DNA of 5,735 nucleotides from Flammeovirgaceae bacterium (GTDB lineage: Bacteria; Bacteroidota; Bacteroidia; Cytophagales; MED-G16). The notes beneath the pieces were generated by a model, which worked only from the letters and a program-made list of their open reading frames with translations, was not told where the DNA came from and did no database searches. The position numbers and the translations under genes were made by a program. This document shows positions 1 to 5,485 of this stretch, piece after piece. The stretch lies in the NCBI GenBank assembly GCA_002696995.1, contig NZUF01000002.1, forward strand, positions 42,880-48,614. The letters run 5' to 3'. Numbering within the stretch: position 1 is the first letter of the stretch; the number at the start of each line of letters is the position of its first letter.

Positions 1-110
1 GCAGTCATAGCATTCGCACCAATTAATCCGATACCAATACCCGCTCCAATTGTAGTCAATCCAACTCCAATAGCAGCTAAACCAATGTCTAATAATAGAA
101 AACTAAGCAT
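1..110 (-). CDS. atpE: F0F1 ATP synthase subunit c, N-terminal part (cut by window edge)
   Basis: Subunit c forms the proton-carrying rotor ring of the F0 sector in the inner membrane. Only the first 36 codons plus two bases are present, starting at ATG 110-108. The translation begins MLSFLLLDIGLAAIGVG and continues into IGAGIGIGLIGANAM. This contains the glycine-rich helix 1 pattern (alternating G at about residues 24, 26 and 28) that lets c subunits pack into a ring, followed by the approach to the polar loop. The loop and the proton-binding Asp/Glu in helix 2 lie outside the window, so the ion specificity cannot be read. It lies 34 nt downstream of atpB on the same strand, the usual order. 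There is no Shine-Dalgarno sequence; the leader is almost pure A/T. Identification is firm despite the truncation because both motif and position agree. Confidence 0.9.
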   Translation of the reverse strand, partial: MLSFLLLDIGLAAIGVGLTTIGAGIGIGLIGANAMT

Positions 111-113
111 AAT

Positions 114-127
114 TTTTAAATTTAAAA
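114..127. repeat. 14-bp perfect A/T palindrome before atpE
   Basis: TTTTAAATTTAAAA reads the same on both strands and sits in the 34-nt atpB-atpE spacer, ending 3 nt before the atpE ATG. With one mismatch it extends to 111-130. It contains only A and T, so a hairpin would be weak, and such palindromes arise easily by chance at this base composition. It may simply be the unstructured A/T-rich leader expected for a highly translated gene in a phylum that does not depend on Shine-Dalgarno pairing. No function is claimed. Confidence 0.3.
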
Positions 128-144
128 TTTAACATAATAATATT

Positions 145-1146
145 TTAATGATCATCTTCAATAGCTAAACCAATATATACTGAGGAAAACATAGTGAAGA
201 CATAAGCTTGAATACCAGCAACCATTAGCTCAACAAGATTAAGCCCAACAACAAATAAGGAGCTGAATATTCCAACACCATAACTCTGAAAAATAAATAT
301 AAGACCAATAAAGCTTAGGAGAACAATATGACCAGCAGTGATAGCAGCAAATAACCTTATCATCAATGATATCGGTTTTGAGAATACACCAATTAATTCT
401 ATAGGTAGGATGATAACTCTCATTATCAATGGTATTCCTGGGGTCCAAAAAATATGTTTCCAGTAATGTTTATTTCCAGAGAAGTTTGTTATTAGAAAAG
501 TAAATATTGCAAGCGTCATTGTCACGGCTATATTTCCAGTTAAATTAGCAGCAGCTGGGAGTAACCCAAGTACATTACCAAAAAAAATGAAAAAGAAAAG
601 AGTTAACATGTACGGCAAATACTTTTCGTAATTGTGACCAATATTAGGTTTTACTATATCGTCTCGAACAAATATAATTAAAGGCTCAAATACAGACTGA
701 ATTCCTTTTGGAACTGAATTTTTCACTGAATATCCCCTTGCCACTGAAATAAAAATCAAAATCATAAGAAAGGATGTCATTATTAAAAAGGCAACATTTT
801 TTGTGATAGAGAGATCAATAAAAAATAAACTTTTGTCAACAGATTTTAATTTACCATGATCATAGATAAAACCATTATATCCCTCTGGTAAAGGGTCATG
901 ATTCTCATCAAATAAATTCGAAGAAGAAAAAGACATAAGACCACTCTCTTCAGTATATAAAATAATAGGTAGGGGAATTGTTAGTCCATGAAAAACCTCA
1001 TACTGATAATCATCAAGGACATGATGCATTATCATCTCTCCCATATTAAACTCGGCGTCATCTTTTTTTTCCGCAGAAAACGCAAAATAATTTGTGCTTA
1101 ACAACGAAATAAAAATAAGTGCTGAAATTAAACGTTTAGGCGTCAT
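145..1146 (-). CDS. atpB: F0F1 ATP synthase subunit a
   Basis: Subunit a (333 aa) is the stator membrane subunit that provides the two proton half-channels facing the c ring. Residues 1-25 look like a signal peptide (MTPKRL, hydrophobic core, FSA before E26). About 80 residues of probable periplasmic extension follow, a form I know from Bacteroidota; E. coli AtpB is shorter (271 aa). Membrane helices lie at about 117-138, 176-198 (YMLTLFFFIFFGNVLGLLP), 204-222, 238-256, 258-287 and 291-326. The essential arginine is R264 in LMIRLFAAITAGH, and Q313 matches E. coli Gln252. H273 and E306 fall where E. coli has Glu219 and His245, the exchanged arrangement also found in mitochondria. The ATG at 1146 is 3 nt after the preceding stop, without a Shine-Dalgarno sequence. 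It lies in the usual position before atpE. All key residues are intact, so it should be functional. Confidence 0.97.
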   Translation of the reverse strand: MTPKRLISALIFISLLSTNYFAFSAEKKDDAEFNMGEMIMHHVLDDYQYEVFHGLTIPLPIILYTEESGLMSFSSSNLFDENHDPLPEGYNGFIYDHGKLKSVDKSLFFIDLSITKNVAFLIMTSFLMILIFISVARGYSVKNSVPKGIQSVFEPLIIFVRDDIVKPNIGHNYEKYLPYMLTLFFFIFFGNVLGLLPAAANLTGNIAVTMTLAIFTFLITNFSGNKHYWKHIFWTPGIPLIMRVIILPIELIGVFSKPISLMIRLFAAITAGHIVLLSFIGLIFIFQSYGVGIFSSLFVVGLNLVELMVAGIQAYVFTMFSSVYIGLAIEDDH

Positions 1147-1149
1147 CTG

Positions 1150-1512
1150 TTATTTAATATGATGCAAATTTAATAATAGAATTGTTATTTCAAATATTAT
1201 AAATAATAAATACACAGATAAAAAATTTAATATGAAAATCAACAAACTATCTCCCCCAAAATATTGAAAAAATAATATGAAAATTAACGAGAAAAAGATT
1301 CTAAAAAATGTAGAAATAATGATATTTATTATAGCATTTTTTTTATTAAGAGACTTATTTAAAAATTTAAATATTATATCAATAAGTATATTAAATGAAA
1401 GAATATATAATATGTACCTGTGGATAAAATCAAAATCTAGTACAAATAATATAGAAGTAATAGCAAATATTATCAAATAAAATAAAAGATGTAATCTATA
1501 AAAAAATGTCAC
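1150..1512 (-). CDS. Small four-helix membrane protein in the AtpI position of the atp operon
   Basis: This 120-aa protein is extremely hydrophobic: Ile, Leu and Phe make up 71 of 120 residues. Four membrane helices can be placed at about 8-25, 33-52, 61-82 and 90-114, with a basic loop (KSLNKKN, 53-59) between helices 2 and 3. Possible family residues are R71 in helix 3 and Y101, E108 and N115 around helix 4. Size, helix number and position between atpZ and atpB match the AtpI/UncI slot, where AtpI is thought to assist c-ring assembly, but sequence similarity to AtpI cannot be shown by eye. Flavobacteria often carry an uncharacterised small membrane protein here. The start is GTG (1512-1510): no other methionine codon exists in the frame, and GTG overlaps the atpZ stop TGA as GTGA, suggesting coupled translation. 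The stop lies 3 nt before atpB. The gene is real with high probability; the function is inferred from position only. Confidence 0.8.
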   Translation of the reverse strand: MTFFYRLHLLFYLIIFAITSILFVLDFDFIHRYILYILSFNILIDIIFKFLNKSLNKKNAIINIIISTFFRIFFSLIFILFFQYFGGDSLLIFILNFLSVYLLFIIFEITILLLNLHHIK

Positions 1513-1700
1513 CTACTCTCTTTTTTATAGATCAAATAAAGTGATATCAAAAAACCAATTATTGGAAAAGTAAGAGTTAAAATACCAATCTTTTTTAATA
1601 TATACTTGTCAGCCAAGTAACCTGATACTACAAAAAACAAAATCGTAAAAAAAAACTGAAAACTTAAATTTAGGTATTTGTAATATTTTTTTTTATTCAT
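1509..1700 (-). CDS. atpZ: AtpZ/AtpI-family F0F1 ATP synthase accessory protein
   Basis: With the start chosen here the protein has 63 aa: a basic N-terminus (MNKKKYYKY), a helix at about 11-29, a short loop (ADKYILKK, 30-37) and a second helix at about 38-58, ending in KKESR. Two helices, a Gln-containing first helix (SFQFFFT) and a G-x-x-x-D pattern at the end of helix 1 (GYLAD) fit the AtpZ family. That family sits ahead of atpB in many bacteria and is linked to ATP synthase assembly or cation handling. ATG 1700-1698 gives an 8-nt overlap with the bactofilin gene (ATGAATAA). In-frame ATGs at 1715 and 1712 would add five or four residues (68 or 67 aa). An AGGAG lies at 1720-1716, but it abuts the upstream ATGs and is 15 nt from the chosen one, so it does not settle the start. 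The C-terminal stop overlaps the next gene's GTG. Confidence 0.82.
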   Translation of the reverse strand: MNKKKYYKYLNLSFQFFFTILFFVVSGYLADKYILKKIGILTLTFPIIGFLISLYLIYKKESR

Positions 1701-2064
1701 TATCTGAATCATCATCTCCTTCTACCTCAACTTCTTCTTTTCCCATAGAACATGCTCCATTAAAATTAGCCCCTGATTCAATAATAAGATTATTTGTAGA
1801 AATATCACCATGGATAGAGGCAGTAGGTTTAAGAATAAGTAACTCAGTTACTGTTACTTTCCCAGTTACTTTCCCAGCTATTTCAGCATTATCAGCAATA
1901 ACATTTCCGTCTACAACTGATGTTTCTCCACAAGCAACTTTTGATGTTGAAGACAAATCACCAATCACTTTACCTTCTAGCCTTACATTTCCTGATGTAT
2001 TTAGATTTCCCTTCAAGACACTGCCCTCACCTATAATATTATTTGAACCATTATTATTTTCCAC
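1693..2064 (-). CDS. Bactofilin (polymer-forming cytoskeletal protein)
   Basis: Bactofilins assemble without nucleotides into membrane-associated filaments that often position cell-wall enzymes. The 123-aa product has a short N-terminal tail (ENNNGS), then a core of about residues 10-106 with regularly spaced glycines and small or hydrophobic residues (IIGEGSVLKGN, TSGNVRLEGKVIGD, NAEIAGKVTGKV, LILKPTASIHGDI, ESGANFNGACSMG). This is the short-period right-handed beta-helix signature of the family. The tail from 110 to 123 is strongly acidic, with 9 Asp/Glu in 14 residues. The start is GTG at 2064-2062: an in-frame TAA lies at 2085-2083 with no ATG between, and the only internal methionine (M107) is at the end of the core. 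The M23 peptidase gene ends 30 nt upstream, a pairing known from other bactofilins, so the two probably cooperate. The 3' end overlaps atpZ. No specific symbol is assigned. Confidence 0.92.
   Translation of the reverse strand: MENNNGSNNIIGEGSVLKGNLNTSGNVRLEGKVIGDLSSTSKVACGETSVVDGNVIADNAEIAGKVTGKVTVTELLILKPTASIHGDISTNNLIIESGANFNGACSMGKEEVEVEGDDDSDNE
1853..1876. repeat. Perfect 12-bp tandem duplication inside the bactofilin gene
   Basis: The plus-strand unit GTTACTTTCCCA occurs twice in direct succession (1853-1864 and 1865-1876). On the coding strand this repeats four codons in frame and gives G-K-V-T-G-K-V-T at residues 64-71 of the bactofilin. Compared with bactofilins as I remember them, the region (AEIAG.. 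GK.) is of normal length. The repeat therefore probably reflects repetitive beta-helix coils using identical codons rather than a recent insertion. Confidence 0.6.
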
Positions 2065-2094
2065 AACTATAAATTTTAATTTTTACAAATTTAA

Positions 2095-2940
2095 TTATAA
2101 TGAAATAAATTCCGAAGGATTTATAGATTTACCGTTTAACCAAAGTTCAAAATGGAGATGCGGGCCAGTTGATAGTTCACCCGTATCACCAATTATAGAG
2201 ATAACTTCTCCAGTTTTAACAATTTGTCCTGACTCAACAAATACCTTAGAGTTATGTTTATAAACTGAGATAAGATTATTTGGATGAATTACACTAATTA
2301 CATATCCGCTGTCTTTTGTCCATGAAGACATCAGTACTGTACCATCAAAAACTGATTTAATAGGCTCCTCTTTCTTACAGACGTAATCAACTCCAAAATG
2401 ACCATTTGAGGGATCATAATTTGAGGAGATAACTCCAGAGGAAACAGGAGGCATAAGGAGAATATTTTGGTCTGAGTCAATTGATCTTATTATTTCGGAA
2501 TAAGAGAACTTACTTTCATATTCCTCTCTAAAAAAAGAATCAATAGCAGAATAGTCATTTGAAGGAGATTGTAATTCTAAACTACTGTTTTCAGGTTTTT
2601 TTTCAATAAACTCATTTTCTCCACCGGAAAGTATAATCATTATGTTCTCAATATATTGATCTTTAATTTCTGATTCAGATATTAATGAGTCGATAGAACT
2701 AGATAGTTTAATTAATTCTTCATTCGCCTTCTTTTCGACATATCTAGGATCAAACCACTTACTCAGAATTGTTGTTGACATGAAGAAAGAAAGAGAAAAA
2801 ATCATTAAAAGAAAGATTATAGAATAAATAACTAAACTAATATTAGAGAATTCATAAAGTGACAAGTCTTTAAAATCTCTTTTATTTCTAAAGATTATTT
2901 GAATTCTATTCCTGAACCATTTAATAACTTTGTTTCTCAA
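2095..2940 (-). CDS. Membrane-anchored M23 family (LytM-type) peptidoglycan endopeptidase
   Basis: This 281-aa protein has a basic cytoplasmic N-terminus (residues 1-30), one membrane helix at about 34-54, a probable coiled-coil segment at about 66-105, and a linker. A C-terminal M23 domain (about 162-281) lies in the periplasm. The domain keeps the full zinc and catalytic set: H181 and D185 (GHFGVD), H229 (SVYKHN), and H261 and H263 (TGPHLHFELW), matching LytM-type endopeptidases that cut peptide cross-links. It should be an active enzyme, unlike degenerate LytM-domain regulators. The start is TTG at 2940-2938: an in-frame TAA lies at 2961-2959 with no ATG between, and the first internal ATG (M46) falls inside the membrane helix. 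The gene heads the operon and is followed after 30 nt by bactofilin, its likely spatial organiser. The exact cleavage specificity cannot be told from the sequence. Confidence 0.92.
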   Translation of the reverse strand: MRNKVIKWFRNRIQIIFRNKRDFKDLSLYEFSNISLVIYSIIFLLMIFSLSFFMSTTILSKWFDPRYVEKKANEELIKLSSSIDSLISESEIKDQYIENIMIILSGGENEFIEKKPENSSLELQSPSNDYSAIDSFFREEYESKFSYSEIIRSIDSDQNILLMPPVSSGVISSNYDPSNGHFGVDYVCKKEEPIKSVFDGTVLMSSWTKDSGYVISVIHPNNLISVYKHNSKVFVESGQIVKTGEVISIIGDTGELSTGPHLHFELWLNGKSINPSEFISL

Positions 2941-2950
2941 TGTATATTTG
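2920..2950 (+). promoter_or_regulatory. Candidate Bacteroidota sigma-A-type promoter for porW
   Basis: The -7 element TATATTTG (2943-2950) matches the Bacteroidota consensus TAnnTTTG exactly. TTTA at 2920-2923 stands 19 nt upstream where the -33 element (TTTG) is expected and matches three of four bases. Transcription would begin near 2957 and give a leader of roughly 65 nt before porW. The upstream part overlaps the 5' end of the divergent M23 gene. In DNA this AT-rich a match can arise by chance. I found no equally good candidate for the leftward operon. Confidence 0.4.
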
Positions 2951-2989
2951 GTTATTCTTTAAAGTGTAATGTAAAAATAAATATTTAAT

Positions 2990-3004
2990 AGGTACGTTTT
3001 ACCT
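2990..3004 (+). repeat. Short inverted repeat in the porW leader
   Basis: AGGTA (2990-2994) and TACCT (3000-3004) are perfect inverse complements around a 5-nt spacer. The arrangement ends 18 nt before the porW ATG. It could form a small hairpin in the leader RNA or be a binding half-site pair in the divergent spacer. With a 5-bp arm it is weak evidence, but its G/C pairs stand out in otherwise A/T-only surroundings. It also contains TACGTTTT (2993-3000), a 7-of-8 match to the -7 consensus, so the bases could have another role. Confidence 0.25.
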
Positions 3005-3022
3005 TATGTATAAATAAAATCA

Positions 3023-5485
3023 ATGAAAATAAAAGCTTACTATATCTTCATTATAATATTATTCTACTCATGTAATTCAGCTATAAACACAGCATATGAT
3101 GATACTACAGCAAGATATAACGCATATTTTATTGCCAATGAAGTTATAAGCGAGATAGAGGATGAACTTTTTGAATCAGCTGAATATAATTATGATAGTT
3201 TAATTAGTCTCACATATGAAATTGACACAAATAAAGTATCAGGGTTAAAAGACAAAAAAGATAAAAGTATTCAAAAGCTTTCGATATTAATTCAAAGACA
3301 CCCAGAGTCTAAATATGTATACCCTAGTTATGCTCTAATTGGTAAAAGTAGACTTCTAGCTTTAGATATTGGACAGGCAATAACAACATTGAAATATGTA
3401 AACTCTAAAACTAATAACTCTATAGCTAAACAAATGTCATTAATTTATCTTATGAGGGCATATACTGAGAAAGAAGATTATTCGGCAGCATTAGAAGTAA
3501 ATAATTTTTTAAAAAAACTTTCATTAGAAAAGAGCTTGGCAACAGAATATTATTTAAACGCGCATTACCTACACAAAAAGGTAAATAATCTCGATGAAAC
3601 TCTTAACATATTGTTTGAGTTAGAAAAAATTGTTAAGAAAAGAAGACTAATTAATAAGGTTTACTTTGCTATTGGTCAGATATATTTAACACAAGACCAA
3701 TACGATATAGCTGGTTCTTATTTCCAAAAATGCCTAAAAAATAACCCTACTTTTGAAATGGAATTTAATGCAAAAATATTTTATTTTAAGTCTCTTATAA
3801 ATTCCTCAGAAGCTGACATTAAAAAATATTTTGAGAAGCTAATCAAAGACAAAAAAAATGAAGATAAACTAGACAGAGTATATTATGAGTTAGGTTTATT
3901 TAATTTGAAAAAAGAAAATTACAATGTAGCAATAGATAACTTCAAATTATCTATTTCAGAAAATAAGTCTAGAAGAGAGTTGATGTACAATTGTTTTAAA
4001 AATATAGCTGATATATATTATGATAATTTGACAAATTACAAGTCTTCTAAGTTGTATTATGATAGTGCTTTAGCTAACATAAACAGAGAGAATAAAGATT
4101 ACAATTCATTAAAAGAAAAGAGTGATGTGCTAACCGAACTAGTTTTCAACCTTGAAATAATTGAAAAAAATGACAGCTTAATTTATTTAACGACAATACC
4201 AGAAAGTGAAGTATTGAAAGTAATTGAAACAAATATCAAAAACAAGGAAAAGAAACAGCGGGAAAATAAAATTAAAAATAATAATCAAAACTTCTTAATT
4301 GATGAGCCAAAAGTTATCATAAACTCAGAGAATAAAGGAAGTTGGTATTTTAATAACCCAACACTGGTAAGCTCAGGAAGAAACGAATTTATAAGGAAAT
4401 GGGGAAACAGAGAATTAACTGATAATTGGAGATTAACCTCTAAAATGAGTTTTTCAACATTAGATGAAAGTAATCAAGAAGTAAATAAAGAAACTAACAA
4501 TATTGTTGAGTCAGAGGAAGAAGTTAAGATGAGCACTAAAGAGTTAATGTCAAGCCTTCCATTTAGTAATGAAGCAAAAGATATACTTAACAAAGAAACA
4601 GAGAAGGCATATGTTGCAATAGGTAAAATATATGTACAAAAATTAGATGAAAAATTAAAAGGCATAAATACTTTTAAAATATTTATAAATCGATTTAAAA
4701 ATTCAGAATATTATGCTGAAGTCATATATCAACTATATTTAATTGATGAAGAAAAAGAAAAGTATAAGAATATTATCCTTTCAGAATATAAAGAAACTAT
4801 ATTCTATAAATTGATTATTAACCCCGATTACAAAGTTGATGAGTTTAGAGAATATAACTTGCTAAGAACTTTATATGGAAATCTCTATAATAAGTTAGTA
4901 AATGAAAAAAATAAATCCGTAATAAAAGAAGTTGATTCATTACAAAAGATTTACTATAAAAATCCTTTCTTTGAAAACATTAATTTACTTCGATCTATTG
5001 CATTAGGTAAAAAAGGGGGGAATTTTTCACTACAGTTTGAATTAAAAAAATTTTTAATTGCAGCACAAGAAAGGTCAACTATCGACTACGCATCATCTCT
5101 TCTAAATTCTGCTGAGACGGTTCATAAAGATTTTATATTCAGTGGATTACCTAGCTTTAAAAAAAATGAAGATGAAAGATATTATTTCATAGTTATAAAA
5201 AATGATGAAGAAGAGGAAAACATAACTATAAAACTTGATAATAGCATTAAGGGACTGAATAAAAAAAATGATATCTTTTCATTTAAACTTGATGATGAAA
5301 CTTACTTTGATGCTATCTCGGATAATGATTTAAGTTCATTAAAAAAAATCGAAGAAAAATTCAATTCAAATTTAGATATGAAAGAAATAAAAGTAAATGC
5401 TAATTTTGTTGTTGGAGAAAAAAACATGAACTTAATTTTTAGATCTAAGAATTTTAGTGAGTTTCTTAAGTTTTATAAAAGATGA
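3023..5485 (+). CDS. porW: Type IX secretion system / gliding motility TPR lipoprotein PorW (SprE)
   Basis: PorW/SprE is an outer-membrane-associated lipoprotein needed for type IX secretion, and for gliding in flavobacteria; it is thought to connect the trans-envelope motor with the translocon. The 820-aa product starts with a lipoprotein signal (MKIKAYYIF.., lipobox F-Y-S-C, C17). Next comes the family hallmark TTARYNAYFIANE (28-40). TPR-like helix pairs are visible around 92-125 (RHPESKYVYPSYALIGKSR), 212-245, 284-317 and 319-354. A Lys/Asn-rich linker (about 408-438) leads to a second hallmark, GSWYFNNP (439-446) with WGNRELTDNWR (460-470). More TPR-like sequence lies at about 527-580, and the C-terminal domain (about 725-820) begins ERYYFIVIKN. 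The ATG at 3023 directly precedes the signal peptide. The gene diverges from the M23/bactofilin/atp operon and overlaps the PBP1A gene by 4 nt. Odd points are Phe rather than Leu at lipobox -3 and very low GC. Recognition is by motif memory. Confidence 0.88.
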   Translation: MKIKAYYIFIIILFYSCNSAINTAYDDTTARYNAYFIANEVISEIEDELFESAEYNYDSLISLTYEIDTNKVSGLKDKKDKSIQKLSILIQRHPESKYVYPSYALIGKSRLLALDIGQAITTLKYVNSKTNNSIAKQMSLIYLMRAYTEKEDYSAALEVNNFLKKLSLEKSLATEYYLNAHYLHKKVNNLDETLNILFELEKIVKKRRLINKVYFAIGQIYLTQDQYDIAGSYFQKCLKNNPTFEMEFNAKIFYFKSLINSSEADIKKYFEKLIKDKKNEDKLDRVYYELGLFNLKKENYNVAIDNFKLSISENKSRRELMYNCFKNIADIYYDNLTNYKSSKLYYDSALANINRENKDYNSLKEKSDVLTELVFNLEIIEKNDSLIYLTTIPESEVLKVIETNIKNKEKKQRENKIKNNNQNFLIDEPKVIINSENKGSWYFNNPTLVSSGRNEFIRKWGNRELTDNWRLTSKMSFSTLDESNQEVNKETNNIVESEEEVKMSTKELMSSLPFSNEAKDILNKETEKAYVAIGKIYVQKLDEKLKGINTFKIFINRFKNSEYYAEVIYQLYLIDEEKEKYKNIILSEYKETIFYKLIINPDYKVDEFREYNLLRTLYGNLYNKLVNEKNKSVIKEVDSLQKIYYKNPFFENINLLRSIALGKKGGNFSLQFELKKFLIAAQERSTIDYASSLLNSAETVHKDFIFSGLPSFKKNEDERYYFIVIKNDEEEENITIKLDNSIKGLNKKNDIFSFKLDDETYFDAISDNDLSSLKKIEEKFNSNLDMKEIKVNANFVVGEKNMNLIFRSKNFSEFLKFYKR

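Noticed and set aside
81..135. Short upstream reading frame starting at ATG 135-133 and overlapping the atpE start out of frame (about 10 codons)
   Set aside because: Random ATGs are common in such AT-rich leaders; there is no evidence of conservation or of a regulatory role.
111..144. Terminator between atpB and atpE
   Set aside because: The palindrome is pure A/T with no G/C stem, and atpE must be expressed with atpB; it is not a credible terminator.
239..448. Minus-strand reading frame of 69 codons inside atpB
   Set aside because: It lies in another frame of a clearly functional atpB and its translation (Cys/Trp/Tyr-rich) resembles no protein; it is a shadow.
1277..1480. Plus-strand frame of 67 codons opposite the AtpI-like gene
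   Set aside because: It is antisense to a membrane protein gene whose Ile/Leu/Phe codons give AT-rich open complements; there is no start signal or family resemblance.
4474..4665. Minus-strand frame of 63 codons opposite porW
   Set aside because: It lies wholly inside the well-supported porW coding region and its composition reflects the complement of Lys/Glu codons.
5009..5020. A6G6 tract in porW considered as a programmed frameshift site
   Set aside because: The zero-frame codons are AAA AAA GGG GGG, not the A-AAA-AAG phasing needed for -1 slippage, and the reading frame continues intact for over 150 codons.
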